Below, piece after piece: positions 32,210-40,846 of a stretch of 64,000 nt of DNA; position 1 is the first letter of the stretch; every line of letters begins with the position of its first letter. The notes beneath the pieces are model-generated. The model worked only from the letters and a program-made list of their open reading frames with translations, was not told the DNA's origin and did not search any database. Made by a program: the position numbers and the translations under genes. This DNA comes from CF-39 sp035651155 (GTDB lineage Bacteria > Chloroflexota > Limnocylindria > P2-11E), in NCBI GenBank assembly GCA_035651155.1, contig DASRGG010000005.1, positions 1 to 64,000 on the forward strand, read 5' to 3'.

Positions 32210-34120
32210 CTACTTGCCCTGGATCCGGCGCATGCCGTCGATCGCCTCGGGCAGCTCCGGCTGGATGGCCAGCGAGCGCTCGAACCATGCGCGCGCCTCG
32301 CCGTAGTTCTTCGCCTGCTCGAACTGGAAGCCGAGGCGCCACGGGACGAGCGCGTACCAGTCGACGATGAACCGCTCGAAGCTCTCGCGATCCACGCTGT
32401 CGAGCGATGGAACGCGGTACGACGCCATGAGCTTCTCGTTGTCGGCCTTGACGGCGTTCAGATCGAGCTCGGCGTCGGGGCCGATGACGGGCAGCAGCAG
32501 GCCACGACCGTACGTGCCGTAGACGCCGGCGAACGTCTGCCCCTGCTGCTCGCCCGTGAGCGCGAACGTGCGTCCGGGGTTCGCCTGCATGAACGCCTTC
32601 AGGCCGTCGGGCTGATCGAATCGGGCGAGCGGGATGTTGAGGTCCGGATGGCGCAGCTTCAGCTCGCGCTGGTACCAGTCGAACGGCAGCAGCGGGATCG
32701 CGACCATCGTGACGTCCGGGCGGACGTGCTCGACCCCCTGCACGTAGGCGAGCGTGAGCACGACGTGATCGCCGCCCGCGAGCAGGACCGTGTTCTCTCG
32801 CGCCGTCGCGAGGATGTCCATCGCGAAGTCGTGCGCCACGTGGTCGTTGCTGCGATCGACGATGCGGTACGTGACGGCCAGCTCCACCGCCGCGACGCCG
32901 AGGGCGATGGCGGCGACCGCGCGCGGCAGCCAGCGCGGCGTCGAGCCCAGGCGGCGCCTCGCCAGGTCGACGACGAAGGCCAGACCGAGCGCCGCGAGCG
33001 GCGCGAGGACGACCTGCGGCAAGAGGTAGAAGCGCTGGAGCACGAAGCGCGCGGTCGCGTCCTGCACGTTCGCGTTCGCGTACGTGAGAAAGACCGGCCC
33101 CGTCACGGCGAACATCGCGAGCGAGGCCCAGAAATACCAGCGAGCCCGCCGCCACGCGTGGAGGAAGCCCAGCGTCACGAGGACGGCGAGCGCCGGATTC
33201 ACGTGCTTCGCGAAGTCCGCGAGCCGATCGATCCCCGTCCCGCCCTGATACGCGGCGTACGGGATCAGTTGCCCTGTTCCGTAGTCGAGGCGCAGGAACT
33301 GCCGCACGAGATCGCCCAGGGATTGGACGCCGCCCCAGTTCATGATCTCGTGCCGTCCCGCGGCGATCGGGATGTACGCGTACGGGATCACCGCCGCGAG
33401 CAGCGAGACACCCACCGCCTGCCAGAAGAAGGCCGCGCGGCCACGCAGCTCGTGCCGACGATCGAGGACGATGACCGCGTATCCAGGGATGAGCAGCGTG
33501 ATCGTCTGGTGATTCGCCACTCCGAGGCCGAACGCCGCCGCGGCGGCGAAGAGGGGCCATCGCGTCGTGGGGCGCTCGTGCCACACGACCAGGAAGTACA
33601 GGACGAGGAGCGCGAGCAGGTCGTTCAACGGGAACGCCTCGACCACGAGCGACCACTTCCAGAAGAGCGCACCGAACGCGAGCACCAGCGCTCCCGCCGC
33701 CGACGCGAGCATGCTTCGCGTCAGGCGCTCGGCGATGAGGAAGACCACGCTCACGGTCGCGGCATGCGCGACGGCCGATACGAGGTTCACGCGGAACGGC
33801 AGCGGTCCCAGCGGCACGAGCCCGAAGAGCGCTCCGATCATCGTGAGGAGCGGGTACCCCGGCGGGTGCGCGACGCCCCCCGTGAGGGCGACCGTCACGA
33901 ACTCCGGCGAGTCGCCGGGGAAGATGTCCCGGCTCGCGGTGAGGACGAACACGACGAGCGCGAGCGCGCCGACGGCGAGTGCCGCCATCCAGCCTCGCCG
34001 GCGGACCGCCGGCGGCTCCGCGGGCGCCTGGCGCGCGGCACGGTCGCGCGGGGGAGCGGTCGGCCGCGGCGGCTGCGCCGACGCACGCGCGGCGCGCCGC
34101 TTCGCTCGTGTACGGGCCAT
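32210..34120 (-). CDS. DUF2723 membrane protein (protein O-mannosyltransferase-like)
   Basis: A 636-residue polytopic protein. After a basic N-terminus (MARTRAKRRAARASAQPPRP) comes the family mark SRDIFPGDSPEFVTVALTGGVAHPPGYPLL, whose Asp and Glu resemble the catalytic loop of C-type glycosyltransferases. About ten helices follow, then a long outer domain with VLLAGGDHVVLTLAYVQG and a TPR-like end (AWFERSLAIQPELPEAI). Eukaryotic TMEM260 of this family is an O-mannosyltransferase. Here it probably glycosylates a membrane or secreted acceptor. The ATG at 34120 follows TATCGT by 7 nt, back to back with metF. Confidence 0.82.
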   Translation of the reverse strand: MARTRAKRRAARASAQPPRPTAPPRDRAARQAPAEPPAVRRRGWMAALAVGALALVVFVLTASRDIFPGDSPEFVTVALTGGVAHPPGYPLLTMIGALFGLVPLGPLPFRVNLVSAVAHAATVSVVFLIAERLTRSMLASAAGALVLAFGALFWKWSLVVEAFPLNDLLALLVLYFLVVWHERPTTRWPLFAAAAAFGLGVANHQTITLLIPGYAVIVLDRRHELRGRAAFFWQAVGVSLLAAVIPYAYIPIAAGRHEIMNWGGVQSLGDLVRQFLRLDYGTGQLIPYAAYQGGTGIDRLADFAKHVNPALAVLVTLGFLHAWRRARWYFWASLAMFAVTGPVFLTYANANVQDATARFVLQRFYLLPQVVLAPLAALGLAFVVDLARRRLGSTPRWLPRAVAAIALGVAAVELAVTYRIVDRSNDHVAHDFAMDILATARENTVLLAGGDHVVLTLAYVQGVEHVRPDVTMVAIPLLPFDWYQRELKLRHPDLNIPLARFDQPDGLKAFMQANPGRTFALTGEQQGQTFAGVYGTYGRGLLLPVIGPDAELDLNAVKADNEKLMASYRVPSLDSVDRESFERFIVDWYALVPWRLGFQFEQAKNYGEARAWFERSLAIQPELPEAIDGMRRIQGK

Positions 34121-34127
34121 CGCGAGG

Positions 34128-34135
34128 ACGATACT
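34128..34135. promoter_or_regulatory. Overlapping divergent -10 hexamers (DUF2723 / metF)
   Basis: TATCGT (minus, 34128-34133) and GATACT (plus, 34130-34135) overlap by four bases, each 7 nt from its start codon. The gap between the two ATGs is 22 bp, which leaves no room for ordinary leaders. Confidence 0.5.
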
Positions 34136-34142
34136 TCCCCGA

Positions 34143-35027
34143 ATGCGCATCGCCGACCGGCTGCGGCAGCCGGGCCCGATCTTCTCGTTCGAGTTCTTCC
34201 CGCCCAAGACGCCCGAGGCCGAGGCGCGCCTGTACGCGACCGCCGCCGAGCTCGCGGCCCTGCGACCGGCGTTCGTCTCGGTCACCTACGGCGCCGGCGG
34301 CAGCACGCGCGACCTCACGATCGACCTCGTGACGCGGATCAAGAAAGAGATCGGCATCGAGACGATGGCGCATCTCACCTGTGTCGGCCACTCCCGGGAG
34401 GAGCTCGCGCACGTCCTGGACCGGCTCGCCGCGGCTGGCATCGAAAACGTGCTCGCCCTCCGCGGCGATCCGCCAAAGGGGCAGGACCACTTCGTGCGCC
34501 CGGAGGGTGGCTTCGGCTACGCGCAGGAGCTCACGCGGTTCGTGAAGGCGAGCTACCCGTTCTGCGTAGGCGGCGCCGCGTATCCCGAGAAGCACGTCGA
34601 GGCGCCGGACCTCGAGACCGATCTGCGGCACCTGAAGGAGAAGGTCGAGAGTGGCTCCGAGTTCTTGATCACGCAGCTCTTCTTCGACCCCGATGACTAC
34701 TTCCGCTTCGTGGAGCGCGCTCGCGCGGTCGGCATCGAGGTACCGATCATTCCGGGGATCATGCCCGTGACGAACGTCGCGCAGATCCATCGCTTCACCA
34801 CGATGTGCGGTGCGCGCATCCCCCCGTCGCTTCGCGATCTCCTCGACCGGGTGAAGGACGACGACACCGCGGTCATCGCCGTCGGCGTCGAATGGGCCTC
34901 GGACCAGTGCCGGCGCCTGCTCGCGGGCGGAGCGCCGGGTGTCCATTTCTACACGCTGAACCGGTCACACTCGTCGCAGATGGTGCTGCAGAACCTGTAC
35001 GGGAACGGAGCGCTCGCCCGCACATGA
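34143..35027 (+). CDS. metF: Methylenetetrahydrofolate reductase
   Basis: A 294-residue FAD enzyme that reduces 5,10-methylene-THF to 5-methyl-THF, supplying methyl groups for methionine and hence SAM. Family segments are FSFEFFPPKTPEAEARL (with the catalytic Glu), SVTYGAGGSTRDLT, MAHLTCVGHSREEL, VLALRGDPPKG, VGGAAYPEKH and ITQLFFDPDDYFRFV. All match bacterial MetF and the length is normal. The ATG at 34143 is preceded by GATACT at 7 nt. The stop overlaps the rmlB start (ATGA), so it shares a message with a sugar gene, which is unusual but may reflect the methyl demand of this region. Confidence 0.95.
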   Translation: MRIADRLRQPGPIFSFEFFPPKTPEAEARLYATAAELAALRPAFVSVTYGAGGSTRDLTIDLVTRIKKEIGIETMAHLTCVGHSREELAHVLDRLAAAGIENVLALRGDPPKGQDHFVRPEGGFGYAQELTRFVKASYPFCVGGAAYPEKHVEAPDLETDLRHLKEKVESGSEFLITQLFFDPDDYFRFVERARAVGIEVPIIPGIMPVTNVAQIHRFTTMCGARIPPSLRDLLDRVKDDDTAVIAVGVEWASDQCRRLLAGGAPGVHFYTLNRSHSSQMVLQNLYGNGALART

Positions 35028-36052
35028 GGCTGCTCGTCACGGGTGGCGCCGGCTTCATCGGCTCGAACTTCATCCGCCGGTGGCTCGCGAGCCATGCGAC
35101 GGACGAGGTCGTGAACGTTGACCTGCTCACGTATGCGGGCGACCGCACGTCGCTCGCCGATGTCGAGGCCGCGTACCCCGCGCGCTACGCCTTCATCCGC
35201 GCCGACATCGCGGATCCGAGCGCGATGCGCGAGGTCTTCGCGTCGCGCCGTCCAACGGTCGTCGTGAACTTCGCGGCCGAGTCGCACAACAGCCGCGCCG
35301 TGCTCGATCCCGGCGCGTTCGTCCGCACGAACGTCGTGGGTACGCAGACGCTCCTCGAGGCCGCGCGCACGGCCGGCGTGCAACGCTTCCATCACATCTC
35401 CACCTGCGAGGTGTACGGCGATCTCGCGCTCGACAGCGCGGAGCGCTTCCGCGAGGACTCCCCGTACCGGCCACGCACCCCGTACAACGCCTCGAAGGCC
35501 GCCGCGGACCACCTGGTCCGCGCGTACGGCGACACGTTCAAGCTGCCGGTGACGATCTCGAACTGCTCGAACAACTACGGGCCGTACCAGTTCCCGGAGA
35601 AGGTCATCCCGCTCTTCGCCACGAACGCGATGGACGATCGGCCGCTTCCGCTCTACAAGCACAGCGAGAACCGGCGCGAATGGATCCACGTCGACGATCA
35701 TTGCGCCGCGATCGCGCTCGTCCTCGAGCGCGGCACGCCAGGCGAGACGTACAACGTCGGCACCGGCGACGAGCGCAGCATCGAGCAGATCGCCGACGCC
35801 GTGCTCGCGGCGACGGGCAGGCCGGCGTCGCTCAAGTCGTACGTCGAGGACCGGCCCGGCCACGACCGACGCTATCTGCTGGACCACGCGAAGATCGAGC
35901 GCGAGCTCGGCTGGCGGCCACGGATCCCCTTCGACGACGGCCTACGCGACACGGTGCGGTGGTACGCGGAGCACCGGCTATGGTGGGAGCCGAAGAAGGC
36001 CGGCCTCGCGGCGCAGCTCGACGAGACGCGCTGGGTGGGAGCGCGCCGCTAG
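35024..36052 (+). CDS. rmlB: dTDP-glucose 4,6-dehydratase
   Basis: Extended SDR of 342 residues that converts dTDP-glucose to dTDP-4-keto-6-deoxyglucose, the branch point for deoxysugars. It has RLLVTGGAGFIGSNFIRR, VVNFAAESHNSRAV (the RmlB-type AAESHVD motif), HISTCEVYGDL, PYNASKAAADHLVRAY with the catalytic Tyr and Lys, NCSNNYGPYQFPEKVIPLF and YKHSENRREWIHVDDHC. NSRAV replaces the usual VDRSI, a small deviation. It overlaps metF by four bases and converges with rmlA, leaving one base between their stops. Confidence 0.9.
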   Translation: MRLLVTGGAGFIGSNFIRRWLASHATDEVVNVDLLTYAGDRTSLADVEAAYPARYAFIRADIADPSAMREVFASRRPTVVVNFAAESHNSRAVLDPGAFVRTNVVGTQTLLEAARTAGVQRFHHISTCEVYGDLALDSAERFREDSPYRPRTPYNASKAAADHLVRAYGDTFKLPVTISNCSNNYGPYQFPEKVIPLFATNAMDDRPLPLYKHSENRREWIHVDDHCAAIALVLERGTPGETYNVGTGDERSIEQIADAVLAATGRPASLKSYVEDRPGHDRRYLLDHAKIERELGWRPRIPFDDGLRDTVRWYAEHRLWWEPKKAGLAAQLDETRWVGARR

Positions 36053-36053
36053 C

Positions 36054-36794
36054 TCAGTCCGGGATGGGCTTGTTCGCGCCGCGCTCTGCCACGAGATTGT
36101 TCGCGCGAAGCAGCATCTCGAACGACTCGCCGCAGTCGGCCCAGTAGCCGTGAGCGAGCTCGTAGCGCAGCTCGCCCAGCTCGAGGTAGCCGTTGTTCAC
36201 ATCCGTGATCTCGAGCTCTCCGCGGCCCGAGGGCTTCAGGGTCTTGACCATGTCGAACACGCGCGGGTCGTATAGGTAGAGACCCGTCACCGCAAGGCGC
36301 GACGGTGGGTCCTTCGGCTTCTCGATGATCCGTACGAGCCGGTCGTCGCGCATCTCGGCGACGCCGTAGGCAGAGGGGTTGTCGACCTGCGCGAGCAGGA
36401 GGCGCGCGCCGCGAGGATCGGCCGCGAATCGGCTCACGGGCCCGGCGATCGAGTACTCGAAGATGTTGTCGGCGAGCAGGACCGCGACCGGCTCGCCGCC
36501 GGCGAAGTACTCAGCGAGTCCGAGCGCCTCGGCGATCCCGCCGGCGCGCTCCTGATACGCGTAGTCAAGGTGCTTGAGGCCGAAGCGAGCGCCGTTACCG
36601 AGCAGACGGAGAAACTCGCCCGCGTGGTTGCCGCCGGTCACGATCATGATCCGATCGAGCCCCGCGCTGGCCATCTGCTCGACTGCGAAGTGGATCATCG
36701 GCCGGTCGTAGACGGGCAGCAGGTGCTTGTTCGTGATCCGGGTGAGCGGATCGAGGCGTTGACCCGTCCCGCCGGCCAGGATGATCCCGCGCAT
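36054..36794 (-). CDS. rmlA: Glucose-1-phosphate thymidylyltransferase (RmlA-like)
   Basis: Nucleotidyltransferase of 246 residues that makes dTDP-glucose. It starts MRGIILAGGTGQRLDPLTRI, with the signature GG-x-G-x-R-L. NKHLLPVYDRPMIHFAVEQM, LLADNIFEYSI and RIIEKPKDPPS (the E-K-P motif) follow, then TGLYLYDPRVF. The length matches the short RmlA form lacking the C-terminal extension. The start at 36794 is preceded by TAGACT at 9 nt, so it can be transcribed alone even though it follows the methyltransferase by 12 bp. Together with RmlB it feeds rhamnose and C-methylated sugars. Confidence 0.88.
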   Translation of the reverse strand: MRGIILAGGTGQRLDPLTRITNKHLLPVYDRPMIHFAVEQMASAGLDRIMIVTGGNHAGEFLRLLGNGARFGLKHLDYAYQERAGGIAEALGLAEYFAGGEPVAVLLADNIFEYSIAGPVSRFAADPRGARLLLAQVDNPSAYGVAEMRDDRLVRIIEKPKDPPSRLAVTGLYLYDPRVFDMVKTLKPSGRGELEITDVNNGYLELGELRYELAHGYWADCGESFEMLLRANNLVAERGANKPIPD

Positions 36795-36806
36795 CGCGTG
36801 CGCAGT

Positions 36807-38057
36807 CTATCGGTCGGGGATGAGACGCGGGAGCGGGATCGGATGGATGAAGCGTCCGCCGCGCGCGACATATCCGTCGAGACGTCGCACGATCGCGTCC
36901 GCGTAGTTCCACGCGAGCAGGAGCATCACGTCGGGCCGCTCCGCGTCGATGGCGGACTCGTCGCGGACCGGTATGTGCGTCCCCGGTGTGAGCAGACCCT
37001 GCTTGTACGGCGTCGTGTCCGCGATGAACGAGAGCGTGTCCGCGCCGATGCCGCAGTAGTTCAGCATCGTGTTCCCCTTCGCCGTGGCGCCGTACCCCGC
37101 GAGCCGCTTCCCCGCGGAACGCAGCTCGGCCAGCACCGCGCGCAGTGCCTGGCGCTGTGCGGCGACACGTGCGGCGAACGTGCCGAAGACGGCCGCGGCG
37201 TCCGCCAGTCGCGACCGTTCCAGGGCGACGAGGCCCGTCAGGGCAGGGGTCTCCGCACGTCGTGCGGACCGCCCGACGTACATGCGGATCGATCCGCCGT
37301 GGGTCGGCACGCGCTTCACGTCGAAGAGCTGCATCCCGACCTGCGCGAAGAGCGTCATGAGCGGCGCCAGATGGAAGTACGAGAGATGCTCGTGGTACAC
37401 GGTGTCGTACTCGACGTGATCGAGGAGATCGAAGAGATACGGGACCTCTGCGACGAAGACGCCGTCGTCGTCGAGGAGCGCGTCGAGCGCGCGGGCGACG
37501 TCGGGCAGGCCGTCGATGTGCGCCAGCACGTTGTTGCCCACGACCACTTTCGCCGCGCCCCGCTCTCCGCGTAGCCGGCTCGCCACGTCGGGTCCGAAGA
37601 ACTCGTTCACCGTCTCGAGGCCCTCGGCGTTCGCGATGGCGGCGAGATTCGCCGCGGGTTCGACACCGAGCGCTCGTGCGCCGCGCTCGCGGAGCGGCCT
37701 GAGGAGGACTCCGTCGTTGCTGCCTACCTCGACCACGAATGATCCCGCGGGCGCGAAGCGCTCGACTATCTCGGCCGCGAGGCCGTCGAAGTGACCGCGC
37801 ATGGGCGCCGACGCGGAGGTCGCGTACGCGTAGTCGCGGAATATCACCTCGGGATCGACGACGACGGTAAGCTGAACGAGACCGCAGCGCAGGCACCGCA
37901 TCACCTCGAGTGGCGCGCGCAGCTCTGGCGCGGCCGCGGCGACGGGGCGGACGAACGCGTTCGCGAGCGGCGTCTCACCCAGCGAGAGGAACACGCTGAT
38001 CTCCGTCGCACCGCACACGCGACACGACGTGAGACGCCTAAACGGCGCCGATGGCAT
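36807..38057 (-). CDS. Sugar C-methyltransferase (NovU/TylC3-like)
   Basis: A 416-residue three-domain enzyme. The N-terminal zinc-binding part has TSCRVCGATEISVFL and RCLRCGLVQL. The SAM fold has VVEVGSNDGVLLRPLRERG, LGVEPAANL and VVGNNVLAHI. The C-terminal domain has HEHLSYFHL, THGGSIRMYVG and YGATAKGNTMLNYCGI. These match Methyltransf_13/23/14 proteins such as TylC3 and NovU, which add a methyl to C3 or C5 of dTDP-4-keto-deoxysugars. Adjacent rmlA/rmlB can supply the substrate, so a branched deoxysugar is likely. It overlaps the glycosyltransferase upstream by 20 bp. Confidence 0.85.
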   Translation of the reverse strand: MPSAPFRRLTSCRVCGATEISVFLSLGETPLANAFVRPVAAAAPELRAPLEVMRCLRCGLVQLTVVVDPEVIFRDYAYATSASAPMRGHFDGLAAEIVERFAPAGSFVVEVGSNDGVLLRPLRERGARALGVEPAANLAAIANAEGLETVNEFFGPDVASRLRGERGAAKVVVGNNVLAHIDGLPDVARALDALLDDDGVFVAEVPYLFDLLDHVEYDTVYHEHLSYFHLAPLMTLFAQVGMQLFDVKRVPTHGGSIRMYVGRSARRAETPALTGLVALERSRLADAAAVFGTFAARVAAQRQALRAVLAELRSAGKRLAGYGATAKGNTMLNYCGIGADTLSFIADTTPYKQGLLTPGTHIPVRDESAIDAERPDVMLLLAWNYADAIVRRLDGYVARGGRFIHPIPLPRLIPDR

Positions 38058-39099
38058 CACGCATGACTCTTTCTATCCGCGGCGCGTGCACGCCGACCGA
38101 GTAGCGCTCCTCGACCCGCCGCCTGCCAGCGGCTCCGAGCCTGGCGCGCAGCGCGACGTCGGTGATGAGCCGCTCGAGCGCGTCCACCCAGCCGTCGTCA
38201 TCCGCGGGGCAGAGCCCGGCGTCGCCAACGACGTCAGGGTTCACGCCGACACGGCTCGCGACCGTGGGGATGCCGACGGCCATGTAGAGGAGCGCCTTGA
38301 AGGCACCTTTGCCGCGCGTCCAGGCATCGTCGGGCTCAGGGAGCACGCCGATGTCGAATCCGCGTACTTCCGCCGGTTCGGACGCCACCGACCACGGCAC
38401 GCTCTGCACCTCCACGGTGTCGTGCACGTACGCCCCGCCCACGACCCGGATCACAATCGGGTGACGCTCGGCCACACGGCGGAACACGTCGTCCAGCAGG
38501 TGGAGGTACTGCTGGGTCGTGCTCGATCCGACCCAGCCGATGACCGTCGGCGAGGACGAGCTCGCTTCGCGCGGCGTGTAACGCGTCGTGTCCACGGGCG
38601 TCGGAACGACAGTGACGCGCGGGTTGCGCTTGCGCGCCCAGTCCGCGAGATATTCGTTGCCCACGATGACCGACCGCGCGCGACGCGTCGTCTCGTCGAC
38701 GTTGAACCGGCGCAGCCAGCGCCACCGCCGATTCGACGGATGGACGGCCGGGAGGAAGATGGCGTCGTCGAAGTCGTACACGAACGGCACACCGAGACGG
38801 GTGAGGGCGCGCTCCACGAACGGCGGGCCCACCGGCGCCGCTTCGCGGTGGATCAGCACGAGCTCGTACCGGCGCGCGCGCAACACGTCGAACACCCGGC
38901 GCACGAGGCCCCGCAGGACGGCCCACGCCTTCGCGACGCCGTGCCCCGGGAGATACAGGACCCGGTACGCGCGCTGGTCGAGGAACGGCGAGAGGACGAG
39001 GGCGACACCGCGCCGTTGGAGCTCCGGGACGTACTGCTCGACGCGGAGCCGATTGCTCGCGCCCTCCGTCGGGTACGGCACGAGGCACAGCACACGCAT
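38038..39099 (-). CDS. GT4-family glycosyltransferase
   Basis: A 353-residue GT-B enzyme starting MRVLCLVPYPTEGASNRLRVEQYVPEL. It has YDFDDAIFLP (a YDxDD motif frequent in this subgroup), VTVVPTPVDTTRYTP, IGWVGSSTTQQYLHLL and GKGAFKALLYMAVGIPTVAS. The last segment replaces the standard E-x7-E with a Lys-Ala-rich loop, a known variant of the group. It directly follows the methyltransferase upstream (stop next to ATG) and overlaps the C-methyltransferase downstream, so the three form one operon. It may transfer the methyl-branched sugar; this is inferred from adjacency only. Confidence 0.82.
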   Translation of the reverse strand: MRVLCLVPYPTEGASNRLRVEQYVPELQRRGVALVLSPFLDQRAYRVLYLPGHGVAKAWAVLRGLVRRVFDVLRARRYELVLIHREAAPVGPPFVERALTRLGVPFVYDFDDAIFLPAVHPSNRRWRWLRRFNVDETTRRARSVIVGNEYLADWARKRNPRVTVVPTPVDTTRYTPREASSSSPTVIGWVGSSTTQQYLHLLDDVFRRVAERHPIVIRVVGGAYVHDTVEVQSVPWSVASEPAEVRGFDIGVLPEPDDAWTRGKGAFKALLYMAVGIPTVASRVGVNPDVVGDAGLCPADDDGWVDALERLITDVALRARLGAAGRRRVEERYSVGVHAPRIERVMRDAIGAV

Positions 39100-40095
39100 C
39101 TACGCGGGCGTCCCATCCGGCTTGCGCCCCACGACGTTCAGCCCGGCGTTCGCGCCCCGGCGCACGTCCGTGACGCGCTCCTCGGCGAGCCACCGGCTCA
39201 CGCTCTCGAAGCGCTGCGGCTGGTCGTAGGCCGGCGCGAGCATGTCGAACGTGTCGAGGAGCGCCCATCGGTAGCGCTGCCGCACCGAGAGCGGCGCATC
39301 GGTGTAGTTCGCGATGGGGATGACGAATCGGAAGAACCGACCGGCGAGCGGAACGCGGAACAGCAGCTCGGTGATCGGGAACGCGATCGGCATGAGGAGG
39401 CTGATGAGCCGGTAGAGCGCCTGGTCACTGAGTCCCCGCGTGAGCCGGCGCGCCCAGTACTTGCCGTACAGCATCGTCCAGCGCCTGCGCTCGTACGCCG
39501 TGATCGCGATCCGTCCACCGGGCCTCAGCACGCGCGCGAGCGCGCGCACGCAGGTCTCGGGATCGCTCGTGTGCTGGATCACCCCGATGCAGTAGACACC
39601 GTCGAACGCACCCGTGCGGAAGGGGAGCGCGTCGATGGACGCCTGCACGAGATCGAGGCGCTCGCGGTCCGCCAGCGTGTCCGCGGCCGCGTCGACGGCG
39701 CTGCTGAGGTCGACGCCGACGACGCGCGCTCCCGATCGGGTCGCCACATCGAGGAAGCGCCCTGCGCCGCAGCCGGCGTCGAGGATCGTCCGCCCGGACA
39801 GCCACTCGCGAGACCAGCCCGTCTCAGCGAAGAACCGATCCGCCGACAGCGTCGTCCCGTTCGCGGAGTCGAGCTGCTCGAGCTTGAAACGGTTCCACTG
39901 GAAGCCGAACGACCCCGCGTAGTCGCCCGAGGGCACGAAGCGCGCGATCCCACGCGCGATCGCGTACCGGCGCTCGCACGAGCCGCACCGCAGCTCGCCC
40001 TCCGCGATGACGTCGCCGCGTCGTTCGCTCGCGTTCGCGCTCAATGCGCCGCCGCAGGATGGACAGGCGAGGATCTCGACGAGGTCGTCGTGCAT
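39100..40095 (-). CDS. SAM methyltransferase with N-terminal Trm112-like zinc domain
   Basis: A 331-residue protein. Residues 1-52 form a Trm112-like domain with VEILACPSCGGAL and ELRCGSCERRYAI, both zinc pairs intact. The methyltransferase core reads TILDAGCGAGRFLDVATRSG, VVGVDLSSAVDAA, CIGVIQHTSDPETCVRALARVLRPGG. The UbiE/Methyltransf_11 type seen here in glycan clusters usually methylates a sugar or a lipid-linked intermediate. A helical C-terminal region (TELLFRVPLAGRFF) may contact membrane. It is abutted by the glycosyltransferase downstream. Confidence 0.8.
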   Translation of the reverse strand: MHDDLVEILACPSCGGALSANASERRGDVIAEGELRCGSCERRYAIARGIARFVPSGDYAGSFGFQWNRFKLEQLDSANGTTLSADRFFAETGWSREWLSGRTILDAGCGAGRFLDVATRSGARVVGVDLSSAVDAAADTLADRERLDLVQASIDALPFRTGAFDGVYCIGVIQHTSDPETCVRALARVLRPGGRIAITAYERRRWTMLYGKYWARRLTRGLSDQALYRLISLLMPIAFPITELLFRVPLAGRFFRFVIPIANYTDAPLSVRQRYRWALLDTFDMLAPAYDQPQRFESVSRWLAEERVTDVRRGANAGLNVVGRKPDGTPA

Positions 40096-40099
40096 CCGG

Positions 40100-40846
40100 T
40101 CAGTCGCGGCGCGTGGGGGGACGCTCGGCCGTGCGGATGCGGTAGGCGGCCTTCCGCGCGTCGTCGAAGAACATCCGGACGGTGTCGAGCGAGTACTCGA
40201 GCGGGTCCTTCCCGACGAGCGGCAGCTTGGCGAGCACGTCGTTCGTAGCCGTGATGATGTGGCAGCCCGCGGCCTCGGCGTGGAAGATGTTCAGCAGCTC
40301 GCGCGGGCTGGCCCACAGAAGCTCCAGGCCCCGATACGGCCGCAGGACCTCGACCGCCTTGGTCATCATCGGCACCGGATCGCGGCCGGTGTCCGCGTAC
40401 CGACCGGCGAACACGGACACGATGCCGGACGGCGCCTCCGCGATCGCGTTCGCGACCTCGCCGACCTGCTCGAGCGCGAGGAGCGCGGTGACATTCAGCT
40501 TGACGCCGCGCGACGCGAGGTCACGGAGGAGCGGGGCGGCCGACCGACCCGATGTGTCCGTCACCGGGATCTTCACGTAGATGTTCGATGCCCAGGACGA
40601 GATCTCGAGCGCCTGCGCGCGCATCTCGTCCCAGTCGTCGGCGAAGACCTCGAACGAGATGGGACGGTCGCCGATCAGCTCGATCGCGGCCTTGGCGAAG
40701 CGCTCGTAGTCCTCCACGCCGGCCTTCCGCATGAGCGTGGGATTCGTGGTGAAGCCCTTGATGAGCGGGTTCGACGCGACCTCGCGGATGCCGGCGAGGT
40801 CCGCGCCGTCCGCGAAGAGCTTCACCTTCAGATCGGCGAGCTTCAT
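40100..40846 (-). CDS. Transaldolase / fructose-6-phosphate aldolase family
   Basis: Class I Schiff-base aldolase of 248 residues. Segments are LFADGADLAGIREVASNPLIKGFTTNPTL (start of the barrel with the conserved Asp), NIYVKIPVTD with the catalytic Lys in VKIP, LNVTALLALEQ, VFAGRYADTGRDP and ASPRELLNIFHAEAAGCHIIT. This matches the TalC/FSA-like group rather than long transaldolases. Adjacent GmhB and GmhA suggest that it supplies or balances sedoheptulose 7-phosphate for heptose synthesis; that link is inferred. The ATG overlaps the GmhB stop by one base (TGATG). Confidence 0.83.
   Translation of the reverse strand: MKLADLKVKLFADGADLAGIREVASNPLIKGFTTNPTLMRKAGVEDYERFAKAAIELIGDRPISFEVFADDWDEMRAQALEISSWASNIYVKIPVTDTSGRSAAPLLRDLASRGVKLNVTALLALEQVGEVANAIAEAPSGIVSVFAGRYADTGRDPVPMMTKAVEVLRPYRGLELLWASPRELLNIFHAEAAGCHIITATNDVLAKLPLVGKDPLEYSLDTVRMFFDDARKAAYRIRTAERPPTRRD

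Noticed and set aside
32205..34946. A 913-codon minus-strand frame across the DUF2723 and metF genes
   Set aside because: It covers two recognisable genes in other frames, and the translation is Arg-rich with no motif. It is a by-product of GC-rich codon use.
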